This document shows, piece by piece, positions 17,488 to 26,007 of a DNA stretch of 64,000 nt. The notes beneath the pieces were generated by a model. It searched no databases. It worked only from the letters and a program-made list of their open reading frames with translations, and was not told the DNA's origin. This DNA comes from Bacteroidia bacterium (GTDB lineage Bacteria; Bacteroidota; Bacteroidia; Cytophagales; Cyclobacteriaceae). The stretch covers positions 1 through 64,000 of the forward strand of contig JAUHYU010000012.1 of NCBI GenBank assembly GCA_030426345.1, written 5' to 3'. The position numbers and the translations under genes are program-made. The first letter of the stretch is position 1. Each line of letters starts with the position of its first letter.

Positions 17488-18369
17488 ATGAGCATATATT
17501 CAATTTCACAAGTGGAGACGCTGACAGGAATACAATCGCATACCCTTAGAATTTGGGAAAAGAGGTATGACTTTCTCAAACCAAACCGCACAGATACTAA
17601 TATTAGGTACTATTCGGATGAACAATTGCGGAAATTGCTTAACATAAGCAAACTGACTAAAAGTGGGTATCGGATTTCTAAGATCAACAAAATGACCGAC
17701 CAAGAAATCAATAAAATAATTTCTGAATTATCTGATCATTCCGGTTCAAAAATTGAAGATGAAATAAATTCACTTACTATTAGTATGTTGGATTTAAATG
17801 AGCAAATCTTCGACAAAGTGTACAACGGACATGTGTTTCGTCATGGATTTTCGAATACTTTTAGCAACTTGATAATACCATTTTTAAATCATGTGGGAGT
17901 GTTGTGGGGAACTAATAGAGCCATGCCAGCTCAAGAACACTTTATTTCAAACCTCATAAAGCAAAAATTGTATTATGCTATTTCGAGCATTCAGCCACCA
18001 GCTACAAGTTCTCGTAGGATAGTATTATTTTTACCGGAAGGTGAATTTCATGAATTGGGACTTTTGTATGGTAATTTTTTGGCAAAGGAACTCGGTTGGA
18101 CCACATATTATCTTGGCCCAAATGTCCCATTAGAAAATCTTAATAAAATCATTGAAATGGTAAACCCTGATATGTTGTTTACCATGTTTGTTACACCACG
18201 ACCAGAAGGAATCGACCGATATATTAAGACTTTAAAAACCAGTAGCAGAACCAAATTGGCTATATCTGGATCTTCTTCATATTTTGAAGAGCTTCAATTG
18301 CCAGATAATGTGCATTACCTTCCACAACCAAGTGGTCTGGCCTCTTTTTTACAACAAAACCTTTTGTGA
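17488..18369 (+). CDS. MerR-type regulator with B12-binding, CarH-like light sensor
   Basis: 293 residues. Residues 1-70 form a MerR winged helix (YSISQVETLTGIQSHTLRIW, then NIRYYSDEQLRKL). Residues 95-165 form the B12-binding helical bundle with W140-x9-E150-H151, the signature that separates adenosyl-B12 photoreceptors of the CarH group from ordinary MerR proteins. Residues 176-293 form the Rossmann B12 domain; EGEFHELGLLYG supplies an E-x-H-x-x-G motif whose H188 would be the lower cobalt ligand. In CarH, light breaks the cobalt-carbon bond, the tetramer falls apart and carotenoid genes are released. The gene neighbours the zeaxanthin operon and shared operator-like repeats. Cofactor and light response are inferred. 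Confidence 0.85.
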   Translation: MSIYSISQVETLTGIQSHTLRIWEKRYDFLKPNRTDTNIRYYSDEQLRKLLNISKLTKSGYRISKINKMTDQEINKIISELSDHSGSKIEDEINSLTISMLDLNEQIFDKVYNGHVFRHGFSNTFSNLIIPFLNHVGVLWGTNRAMPAQEHFISNLIKQKLYYAISSIQPPATSSRRIVLFLPEGEFHELGLLYGNFLAKELGWTTYYLGPNVPLENLNKIIEMVNPDMLFTMFVTPRPEGIDRYIKTLKTSSRTKLAISGSSSYFEELQLPDNVHYLPQPSGLASFLQQNLL

Positions 18370-18413
18370 TTTTCCATACCCCTTTTTGGTTGAGAAATGG
18401 CATTATATTATCG

Positions 18414-19322
18414 TCAGCTAAAAACATTAAATGGAACATCAAAGTGGTTTATTTTTGTTTTAAAGTCCTCAATCACATCGTCGTTATGAATATAGGGCAG
18501 TTTTCGGATCAACACCCCTTTGATACGTTGATGATATTTGGCAACAATAATGCTGTAAATTTCCATGTCTTTTTGGCCGTTGTCCCCTACGAGGATAAAT
18601 CGCTTTTTGGGAAAAAATTGCATTAGGAATTCGATACTATTCAGTTTATGGTTTTTGTGGTCTTTTCGGCTTTTCAGAAAATCCTTAAACCCATTTTTAT
18701 AATTCTGTAAAAAGAAAACCCCTTTGGGTAATTCATTGATTCGGAAAAAATCCTCCAAAAAATCGTACAAATTCCATTCGCTGTTTGACACATAAAAAAA
18801 ATCCCTGGGTTCAGCGGTATCATTCAAATTCTTGATATACTCATGCCAATTTCTGATAAAAGGGATCGTTTTGCGCGTATAGGCATTGCGAAATAACATC
18901 AAGGCTAATTTTCGGACCCATCGGGTGCTGTGAGAGACAAGCAGAGTATCATCAATATCAGAAATCACACCTGTTTCATGGCTGTCAGACAGATAAAATT
19001 CACTTTCGAATTGCAGGTGGTTCCTCTTCCATACCAATTCATAATTATACCAACCTGGTTCGCTCAGTCCATGAATTATTTCGCTTTGAAAAAAACCGTT
19101 TTTGTCTGTCCTTACCCGGGTTTCAATTCCATTTAATTTGATATCTATGGCTGTCCATTTAAGAGGTCGAGATCGAAAACGTCTGATAGCTTGCCTTAGA
19201 TTCCTTCTTTTTCCATGTAGCGGATTCAGTTCTTTTACTTTATGCTTTTGAAAAGCATGACCGGAAATTACTACGCTCTGTTTGTTGGCAATTCCTCTGT
19301 ACCCTATAATTTTTGACTCCAC
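18414..19322 (-). CDS. App1-family phosphatidate phosphatase-like protein
   Basis: 302 residues. The motif SDIDDTLLVS (D122-x-D124-x-T126) is the nucleophile motif of HAD-type phosphatases, and the later FILVGDNGQKDMEIY is the acidic motif of the App1 (DUF2183) catalytic domain; FYVSNSEWNLYDFLEDFF lies between. Residues 1-115 form a beta-rich N-terminal region with no predicted signal. Yeast App1 dephosphorylates phosphatidic acid; bacterial members are common but little studied. It converges with the regulator gene (44-base gap) and its own upstream region is the 330-base gap at 19323. The family call is firm and the substrate is inferred. Confidence 0.85.
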   Translation of the reverse strand: MESKIIGYRGIANKQSVVISGHAFQKHKVKELNPLHGKRRNLRQAIRRFRSRPLKWTAIDIKLNGIETRVRTDKNGFFQSEIIHGLSEPGWYNYELVWKRNHLQFESEFYLSDSHETGVISDIDDTLLVSHSTRWVRKLALMLFRNAYTRKTIPFIRNWHEYIKNLNDTAEPRDFFYVSNSEWNLYDFLEDFFRINELPKGVFFLQNYKNGFKDFLKSRKDHKNHKLNSIEFLMQFFPKKRFILVGDNGQKDMEIYSIIVAKYHQRIKGVLIRKLPYIHNDDVIEDFKTKINHFDVPFNVFS

Positions 19323-19651
19323 AAATTGAAATTATAAAAATGGAGATGGATTTGGAAATTTAATGCCCGAAATAGATTTATCCTGTCATTTCGTTATTCT
19401 ATATTGGCTGTCTTATCGTAAAACTTATGATGTGAAATAACTGTGTCACAATAGGTATAAGTGGCTTGATAGCTGTGATGCAGCCATAAAAGCCTCTAAA
19501 ATCCATGAATATGAAATAGGTGTCTTTTAGTCAAGCATATCAAAATAACTGCAAGTGAAAATATGATGCGAGGCTATTACGACTGATGTAAATATTAGAT
19601 TGAATTATATTTAAAAGTACATTCTCTATTTAACTAATGTATTTGTTGGCT
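19323..19651. other. Intergenic region with one dispersed repeat
   Basis: About 330 bases between two minus-strand genes. No open frame of note. It holds a full copy of the dispersed repeat (19486-19510, minus orientation) and otherwise AT-rich sequence with no clear hairpin or promoter motif. Confidence 0.5.
19486..19510 (-). repeat. Dispersed CATGGATTTTAG repeat, copy in tolC/App1 gap
   Basis: On the minus strand it reads ATTCATGGATTTTAG followed by AGGCTTTTATG. The core complement CTAAAATCCATG lies at 19496-19507. Confidence 0.75.
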
Positions 19652-20971
19652 CTAAAATTCAGCCATAAGCAAATCTCCACTCAGTTGAAGCAATGCCAAT
19701 TCAGCAGTTTTTGCAGAATATTTGGCCTGGTTGTAATTCACTTGCGCATTGAGCAAGTTTAACTGTGCCTGACGAAATTCGATCGAGGTGATTTGACCGA
19801 GTTTTTGCTGCTCCAGCGTCCGCTCGAAATTACGCTGGTTAGTTTGCAAGTTTTTATTTTGAGCCTGCAACACGAATAGGGCGTTTTGATAGATTCCCCA
19901 AGCGTTGTTCATATTTCGTTGTAATACTTGCTTGGTTTGTAGCAAACTTATCTCTTGATTATTTACCGCAATTTTAGAATTCTGTATCCTTGTTTTTGTG
20001 AAACCCCCATCAAAAATATTCCAGTTCAAGTTGGCACTAAGCACTGGTCCCAAACTTTTTGCACTTTCCACAGGCGATGTTTGGTCGTTGAACCTATTGT
20101 TGTAATTGTATGCAGCTCTTAGTCCCAATTGAGGAAGCAATCCTGATTGATTTATGCCAATGTCATATTGCGCATTTTGTAGTACTCTTTCATTTTGCAG
20201 AACTGCCACATTGTTTTTCATGGCATTTTCCATCAATTGTTCTTTAAATAAACCATCCATGTAATGGATGGTGGTGTCAACAGAATAGGCTGTGTTTACG
20301 TCTCTTCCCAAAATCACATTTAGGTCACGTTTCACATTTTCCAATTCTTGGCGTAAATTCAGAAAGGTAATGCTATCATTATTAAAATCCACCTCGGCGT
20401 TGAGCATATCGAGCTGTGTATTTTGCCCATATTCATATCCATATTTCATTCTCAGTAATCTTCTGCTCGATATATCTATAGTTTCCCTCTGGCTATTTAC
20501 GTTTTGAGTAAGCCGTGCCACATCATAGTAAAGGATGAATAAATTGAGTATAGAATTTTCGATCACCTGCCTCGATTGCAATTCTGTGAGGTTATAAGTT
20601 TCTTTCAACTGGGCATAATTGTATTTTCTCCCTAAGCCATCGAAGACAGTGTACCCGATCCCGACCGATGCATTGTATGCTTGGTTTTTCGCCCCATTTT
20701 CCTCAACGTGATCCCCACTATGATACTTGACATCATTGTTGTTGACTGTATAACTAGCCCCGCCGGTAGCCGATAGTGTTGGTAAATATCCGCTGTTGTA
20801 AATGCTGGCATTATTGGCGGCGCTTTCTACATTGCCTTCTGCTATCCTGATGTCATAATTATTTTCTAGAGCAATATCGACTGCATCTAATTTTGACAAC
20901 AGTGAATCCTGGGCATGAACCAGGCTTCCCGAAAAAATAAACAGGATATTTATATATTTATATAATTTCAT
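19652..20971 (-). CDS. TolC-family outer-membrane efflux protein
   Basis: 439 residues with a signal peptide (MKLYKYINILFIFSGSLVHAQ). Two repeated halves rich in long amphipathic helices, each beginning with A-x-x-NN-Y-D-I/Q-N motifs (for example ALENNYDIRIAEGNVESA), and the typical ARLTQNVNSQRETIDISSRR coiled-coil helix, match OEP proteins. It forms the outer-membrane channel of a tripartite pump. Its start lies inside the last 14 bases of the RND transporter gene, so it is the third pump part of the operon marR-MFP-RND-TolC. Substrate unknown. Confidence 0.92.
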   Translation of the reverse strand: MKLYKYINILFIFSGSLVHAQDSLLSKLDAVDIALENNYDIRIAEGNVESAANNASIYNSGYLPTLSATGGASYTVNNNDVKYHSGDHVEENGAKNQAYNASVGIGYTVFDGLGRKYNYAQLKETYNLTELQSRQVIENSILNLFILYYDVARLTQNVNSQRETIDISSRRLLRMKYGYEYGQNTQLDMLNAEVDFNNDSITFLNLRQELENVKRDLNVILGRDVNTAYSVDTTIHYMDGLFKEQLMENAMKNNVAVLQNERVLQNAQYDIGINQSGLLPQLGLRAAYNYNNRFNDQTSPVESAKSLGPVLSANLNWNIFDGGFTKTRIQNSKIAVNNQEISLLQTKQVLQRNMNNAWGIYQNALFVLQAQNKNLQTNQRNFERTLEQQKLGQITSIEFRQAQLNLLNAQVNYNQAKYSAKTAELALLQLSGDLLMAEF

Positions 20972-23900
20972 TTTGTTCTACTTTTTGTTCTATCACAGCC
21001 CTTTCTACTTCTTCTTTAGTTGGCTTGGTGCCAGTGAAATACCATTTCCAATAAACCTTTATAATATTTCCCAGAGAGAGCATTAATGGTAACATCACAA
21101 GGGTGAGTACAGTCGCCAAAGCAATTCCATAAGCAATTGCTATGGCCATTGGAATTAGAAATTGTGCCTGACGGCTTTTTTCAAAAATCAGTGGTGTCAA
21201 TCCTGCTACGGTGGTAAGCGAAGTAAGGAAGATGGCTCTAAATCGTGATTTTCCAGCTTCGTAGAGGGCATCATCAAATTTTATCCCTTTTTGCAAAAGC
21301 CCGTTGAATTTTCCAATCAGAACCAGTCCATCGTTTACCACAATACCCACGAGGGCTATTACTCCTAAATAAGACAACATATTGACCGGAAATCCATGAA
21401 CCCAGTGACCCCATACAACTCCAATCAAACTAAATGGGATCATTAGCAGTAGCATCAAAGGTTGGCTGAAGGATCGAAAGGTAAATGTGATAATTACAAA
21501 TATTAAAAAGATAATGATAGGTAATACTAATTTGGCAGATCCCGAAACTTTATTTGCTTCCCTGTTTTGCCCCTCAAACGAAGCTGTGACGGAAGGAAAT
21601 TGTGCCTGAATCACAGGAAGCAATTCTTGCTTTATGTTAGTCATAATTTCCGTGGCACTATTGGTAGGGTCTTTTAAATCTGCATCAACACGAATCTCTC
21701 GCCTGCCATCAAGGTGGTTAATGGAAATTTCACCCCTTTGGATAGTATAAGAAGCTATCTCACTCAAAGGAACCCGCTGTCCGGTGGAACTGACTATCCG
21801 CATGTCATCCAGATTTTTTATCGAACTCCGTGCCGCTCGATCATACCTGATCCAAACACGTATCTCATCTCTTCTTCGTTGAAATCGTTGGACTTGCAAT
21901 CCGAAAAAAGCACTTCTCACTTGAGTGATCACATCGGCAAGTGTAAAGCCCAAGGGATAGGCACTTTCTTTTAAGTTAATTTCAATTTCCTTGATTCCGG
22001 AAGGGTCATTATCTGAGACATCTTTGAGCAGTGCATTGCTGTTCAAAGATGATTTTAAGATGTCTCTTGCGCTTTTGAGTTCTTCTATATTATTCCCTAT
22101 TAAGGAAACTGATACCGGCTTCCCTCCAAAATTTCCACCCGAGCCAAACTCAACGCTTTCTACTCCGTACAGCGGCCCGACTTTGTCGTTTATCGCACTC
22201 GCAATGGCAAATGAAGGAAAATCGCGTTCTTCTCCCGGTAATAGGTTAATAAACAAAGAAGCATTGGAGGTACCGGGGCCAACTCGTTTTATAATGTTTT
22301 GAATTACCTGCTTATTTCCTACCTGTTTTTCAGTAAAATCCTTATTTACCTCCCAAGCGGCCAGCTCAATTTTTGTTATCAAGGAGTCTGTCAGGTCTTC
22401 ATTTGTCCCTTGTGGCATTTTTAAAGTAATACTTACTCGGTCGCTAGCGATGGATGGAAAAAACGTAAACCTTATAATCCCTGCACTCATGGATCCTATT
22501 GTAACTGCTAGGATCGCAATCGGTATTGCAAATCCCAGGAATTTATTCTTCAGAAAGAACTTAAGATATGGCCCATATAAAGTATCCCGCATCCATGAAA
22601 TAAAACGATCAGCGTATCGATTAAACCAATATGATTTTTGGTCTTTTGTCAATGCTTTGGAATGCGCAACGTGAGCAGGGAGTATTAATAATGCTTCTAG
22701 CAGAGAAATGCCCAAAGTAAGTATTACAACGATGGCCACCTCACTAAAAAATTCCCCAATTCTGCCATCCAAAAAGAAAAATGTGGAGAATGCAACCAGA
22801 GTCGTGATTATGGCCGAGGTAATCGGTGCTATAACCTCCATCGTTCCATCTATGGCTGCGCGAATTGGATTCTTTCCTTGTTCATGGTGGGAGTAGATAT
22901 TCTCAGCTATTACAATTCCGTCATCCACGAGGATACCGATCACGATAATCATCCCAAATAGAGAGAGAACATTTATTGTAACGCCTATGGCGCCTGCAAA
23001 GATGAACATTCCGAAAAATGAAATTGGAATACCAAAAGCCACCCAAAACGCCAATCTCGGTTTGAGAAACAATGCTAAAAATAACAATACCAAAAAGATG
23101 CCTTGTCCACCATTGGTTAGTAATAGTTTGGTACGTTGTATTATAGTTATGGAGGCATCTCGAGTAATATCAATCTGAACATTTGAATGGGTTTCGTCAA
23201 ATGCAGTGATGTATTCTTTAGTTAAATTTGCAACTGTGATTAGATCTTCAGAATTGGTTGTGCTTACCTCTATTGTTACAGAAGGTTTTCCGTTGAAATA
23301 GGATCTGTTTGGATTCTCTGACCATCTATCGCTCACAGCTGCGACATCGATTAGACGGATTTTATTGCCGGACTCATCAGATTTAACCACCAAATGATCC
23401 AAGTCAACCCCATAGTATGCGCGGTTGCTCACCCGAATCAGGAATTCTTCCGTTTCCGTTTTGATCGACCCCCCTGTCACTAAGATGTTGGTGCTGGAAA
23501 TGGCATTTGCTACATCTTGAAATGTGAGGTCATAGGCTCTGAGCCGATCTTCATCTACGGCAATCTCAATTTCCTCATCAGGATACCCGCTGACTTCTAC
23601 CTGAGAAATACCATCTATTGTCCGCAAATCAGTTTCTACATCTCTGGCAATTTGCTTTAATGATTTTAATGAAACATTTTCGCCAGACAAGGCCATGGAA
23701 ATAGCTTCCGTCCTAAATATTGCTTTCGAAATTACCGGAGGTTCCATTCCAACGGGGTAGGAAGGGACTTTGTCTACGGCATTTTTTATATCCTGCAAAA
23801 CGACATCTACATCATACCCTTTCAGAACTTCTATTTCTATTTGTGCTGAATTTTCTGATGAAGTGGAAGTAAATCGGTCGACTCCGATCAATCCCCTTAT

Positions 23901-24113
23901 ATTATCTTCTATTTTTAATACAATCCCTTCCTCCATCTCTTGAGGGGATGCTCCCGGATAAGAAACGCTGATGGTAATCATCCTTGATTCATTCAATGGA
24001 AAAAAGGAGGAATTAAGAGTTAATATTCCGGCAGTACCCAAGACCACCATGGCCAGAATGATCACATTGCCAGCGACTGGATACTTTATGAAGTGCTCAA
24101 TTATTTTTTTCAT
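20958..24113 (-). CDS. RND-family efflux transporter (AcrB-like)
   Basis: 1051 residues, full length. The first membrane helix (FIKYPVAGNVIILAMVVLGTAGIL) is followed by a large periplasmic loop, then helices with GIFLVLLFLALFLKPRLAFWVA and GMIIVIGILVDDGIVIAENIY, in which the paired aspartates on TM4 form the proton relay; the second half repeats the architecture (GVIALVGIVVNDGLVLIGKFN). It is an inner-membrane proton-driven pump. It closes on the MFP gene by two bases and overlaps tolC. The sequence resembles the branch that exports organic compounds rather than the heavy-metal CzcA branch, but the substrate cannot be read. Confidence 0.93.
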   Translation of the reverse strand: MKKIIEHFIKYPVAGNVIILAMVVLGTAGILTLNSSFFPLNESRMITISVSYPGASPQEMEEGIVLKIEDNIRGLIGVDRFTSTSSENSAQIEIEVLKGYDVDVVLQDIKNAVDKVPSYPVGMEPPVISKAIFRTEAISMALSGENVSLKSLKQIARDVETDLRTIDGISQVEVSGYPDEEIEIAVDEDRLRAYDLTFQDVANAISSTNILVTGGSIKTETEEFLIRVSNRAYYGVDLDHLVVKSDESGNKIRLIDVAAVSDRWSENPNRSYFNGKPSVTIEVSTTNSEDLITVANLTKEYITAFDETHSNVQIDITRDASITIIQRTKLLLTNGGQGIFLVLLFLALFLKPRLAFWVAFGIPISFFGMFIFAGAIGVTINVLSLFGMIIVIGILVDDGIVIAENIYSHHEQGKNPIRAAIDGTMEVIAPITSAIITTLVAFSTFFFLDGRIGEFFSEVAIVVILTLGISLLEALLILPAHVAHSKALTKDQKSYWFNRYADRFISWMRDTLYGPYLKFFLKNKFLGFAIPIAILAVTIGSMSAGIIRFTFFPSIASDRVSITLKMPQGTNEDLTDSLITKIELAAWEVNKDFTEKQVGNKQVIQNIIKRVGPGTSNASLFINLLPGEERDFPSFAIASAINDKVGPLYGVESVEFGSGGNFGGKPVSVSLIGNNIEELKSARDILKSSLNSNALLKDVSDNDPSGIKEIEINLKESAYPLGFTLADVITQVRSAFFGLQVQRFQRRRDEIRVWIRYDRAARSSIKNLDDMRIVSSTGQRVPLSEIASYTIQRGEISINHLDGRREIRVDADLKDPTNSATEIMTNIKQELLPVIQAQFPSVTASFEGQNREANKVSGSAKLVLPIIIFLIFVIITFTFRSFSQPLMLLLMIPFSLIGVVWGHWVHGFPVNMLSYLGVIALVGIVVNDGLVLIGKFNGLLQKGIKFDDALYEAGKSRFRAIFLTSLTTVAGLTPLIFEKSRQAQFLIPMAIAIAYGIALATVLTLVMLPLMLSLGNIIKVYWKWYFTGTKPTKEEVERAVIEQKVEQNEII

Positions 24114-24115
24114 AC

Positions 24116-25237
24116 TTAGTCTTGCTCTCCTTGGTAAAGTTTAACTTCCATACCAGAATATGCACCGGGTACATTTTTAGAGATAACTTTTTGCCCGTTT
24201 TCGAGGCCTCTTACGATCACAGTTTTTTCATTATAAAATACAGGGGTTATATCTACCAATTGCAAGGTGCTGTCTTGGACTACATATAGCATTCTCTCAT
24301 CGATTAGCAGACTCCGGGATATTTCCATGGCATCTTCGATAGATTCCCCATCCATGACCGCTTCTAAATACATGCCTTCTTTAAGTTCTCCGCTGCGTAA
24401 TTCTACAAACACTTTGACTGTCTGAGTAGTTCGATCTACTTTGCCATTGATCCTTATTATTTTACCATTCCATTTTTTGCTTTTGTTTTCTGTATCTCGT
24501 ACTACCACTTGTTTGTCGACTGCTAAAGCAGGAAGAATGGACTTATTTACCGATACTTCCATCTCGTATACAGAAGGATCAATAAATTCCCCAAGTTTTT
24601 GACCTGGTCGCACTAAAGATCCCGGCGTGACCAATGCTTCTGTCAATACACCAGAAAAGGGGGCTCTTAGGTTATATTTATCGAGTACGATTTCCATATT
24701 TTTTGTATTGTAAAAGGAGGTATAAATATTTCTGCCGGTGATAAAAAACTTTTCTTTGTCAGAAGTGGGTTTTGGAAGTTCGGGAATTGGCTTATCCATA
24801 TCAAAATTGCGTAGATATTCATCCCATTTTTTATATGCCTCCGGGTAGTCCAATCTGAGATCGGGAAGTATCGAAGTGATTAGGTTTTGTAAGTTGCTCT
24901 TTTGTGCCTGTAAATTAGCTTTGTAATCATCATTCCTAATGCTCACTACCGCTTCTCCTTTTCTATAATTTGCCCCGGGTTTGAATTCCTTTTTCGATGG
25001 TTCCATTACACCTTGAACCTCTGCAAAAAGTTCAATTCTATTCTTAGCCATAAGTCGCCCACTTTCCAGGACAGATACTGGGACGCTTGTATTGTGCGCT
25101 GTTTCTACGAAAACAGTAGGAGCGACCTTTTCATTTTTCGGACGTTGTTTCTTTTTTGTATTGGATAGATCATTTGCTATATATGCTGATGCCGCAATCA
25201 GCAATATTCCAATAATAATTGTGATGTACTTTCTCAT
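24116..25237 (-). CDS. RND periplasmic adaptor (membrane fusion protein)
   Basis: 373 residues with one N-terminal membrane segment (about 5-25, after MRKYITI). Residues 60-105 form the first lipoyl half (VQGVMEPSKKEFKPGANYRKGEAVVSI), a helical hairpin follows, and LRAPFSGVLTEALVTPGSLVRPGQKLGEF is the second lipoyl half at about 191-219, then a beta-barrel domain. It links the RND pump to the outer-membrane channel. It starts four bases after marR and ends two bases before the RND gene. Function as pump adaptor is secure by family and context. Confidence 0.92.
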   Translation of the reverse strand: MRKYITIIIGILLIAASAYIANDLSNTKKKQRPKNEKVAPTVFVETAHNTSVPVSVLESGRLMAKNRIELFAEVQGVMEPSKKEFKPGANYRKGEAVVSIRNDDYKANLQAQKSNLQNLITSILPDLRLDYPEAYKKWDEYLRNFDMDKPIPELPKPTSDKEKFFITGRNIYTSFYNTKNMEIVLDKYNLRAPFSGVLTEALVTPGSLVRPGQKLGEFIDPSVYEMEVSVNKSILPALAVDKQVVVRDTENKSKKWNGKIIRINGKVDRTTQTVKVFVELRSGELKEGMYLEAVMDGESIEDAMEISRSLLIDERMLYVVQDSTLQLVDITPVFYNEKTVIVRGLENGQKVISKNVPGAYSGMEVKLYQGEQD

Positions 25238-25241
25238 ATCC

Positions 25242-25700
25242 TTATTTGGTTTCTATTGCAACCAATTCTTCAGTTTTTATATTTTTTATTAATTTCTTCA
25301 ACACCTTAATCGTGAGCATGCGTTCTTCTTCAGTGATGTTATTTTGCATTTCCGAGATCATTTCCTTAACAATGGGAATGGTCTGTTTCAATACCTTTTC
25401 GCCGTATGCGGTAATGTAAATCCTATTGATGCGATGATCGGATTTGGAGGGGATACGTGCCACGAGGTTCTTTTTTTCCATGGTGGTAAGAAGCCTTGCT
25501 AGTGATGCTTTGTCCCGATTTGTAATAAAAGCAAGGTTGTGTTGAGACTCTCCGTTTGCCTCTTTCAACCGTTTTAAAAGCAACCATTGAGCCTTTGTTA
25601 GCTCGATGCTGTTTTCTGCAAAGCGATCCATAATAAAATAGTCTATCACTTTCATGGATTTACCAATCCAAGGCATCATCGTTTTATCAATATCTATCAT
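25242..25700 (-). CDS. MarR-family transcriptional regulator
   Basis: 152 residues, single winged-helix domain. The segment KAQWLLLKRLKEANGESQHNLAFITNRDKASLARLLTTMEKKNLVAR is the helix-turn-helix and RIPSKSDHRINRIYITAYGEKVL the wing, both typical of MarR. It is the first gene of the efflux operon and probably represses it until a toxic ligand binds. A perfect 12-bp palindrome TTGCATATGCAA at 25756-25767 lies 56 bases upstream and is the likely operator. Ligand unknown. Confidence 0.92.
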   Translation of the reverse strand: MIDIDKTMMPWIGKSMKVIDYFIMDRFAENSIELTKAQWLLLKRLKEANGESQHNLAFITNRDKASLARLLTTMEKKNLVARIPSKSDHRINRIYITAYGEKVLKQTIPIVKEMISEMQNNITEEERMLTIKVLKKLIKNIKTEELVAIETK

Positions 25701-25729
25701 TTTTGTTATCGCTGAATTTTTTCAAGGTG

Positions 25730-25737
25730 CAAAGGTA
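25730..25737 (-). promoter_or_regulatory. -7 element of the marR efflux operon
   Basis: On the minus strand this reads TACCTTTG, a perfect TAnnTTTG. The expected -33 position lies next to the TTGCATATGCAA palindrome. Confidence 0.55.
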
Positions 25738-25755
25738 ATGATATTTTTAATTTAA

Positions 25756-25767
25756 TTGCATATGCAA
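25756..25767. promoter_or_regulatory. Palindromic MarR operator candidate
   Basis: TTGCATATGCAA is a perfect 12-bp palindrome overlapping the region of the -33 element of the marR promoter. This form is typical of MarR-family sites and supports autorepression. Confidence 0.5.
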
Positions 25768-25875
25768 CATAATGATAATACCAATCTCGATGGTGTGTTT
25801 TTCCATGAGCGCACATACTTTAGGATATGCGGCAAAATGGCCTTATGCCTTTTTTTGGAAATTAAAAAGCTTGTA

Positions 25876-25889
25876 AAATCCATGGATTT
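25876..25889. repeat. Palindromic copy of the dispersed CATGGATTT motif
   Basis: AAATCCATGGATTT, a 14-bp perfect palindrome made of two overlapping copies of the dispersed 9-mer in opposite orientation. Confidence 0.65.
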
Positions 25890-26007
25890 CTTATGAAATA
25901 TACATTAATGGGATATTCCATACATACCCGTCTAAAAGGTAATTTCTATTTCATTTCATAGTTTTGAATAAAATATCATTATTTGAACAAAATAGGCCTT
26001 TCCGACT

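Larger units (their letters stand above)
25701..26007. other. Divergent promoter region marR/flippase
   Basis: 307 bases. The left part contains the marR -7 element and palindromic operator. The middle is AT-rich, including a palindromic copy of the dispersed motif AAATCCATGGATTT (25876-25889). The right part carries TAGTTTTG at 25959-25966, a candidate -7 element for the flippase without a good -33 partner. No gene seen. Confidence 0.5.

Noticed and set aside
20263-20282. Inverted repeat CCATCCAT/ATGGATGG in the tolC-like gene
   Set aside because: Lies in coding sequence with a 3-base loop and no extended consensus; likely chance, and not the CATGGATTT motif.
20958-24113. Heavy-metal (CzcA-type) efflux
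   Set aside because: Regulated by MarR and with a general-purpose MFP; no histidine- or cysteine-rich metal features are visible.
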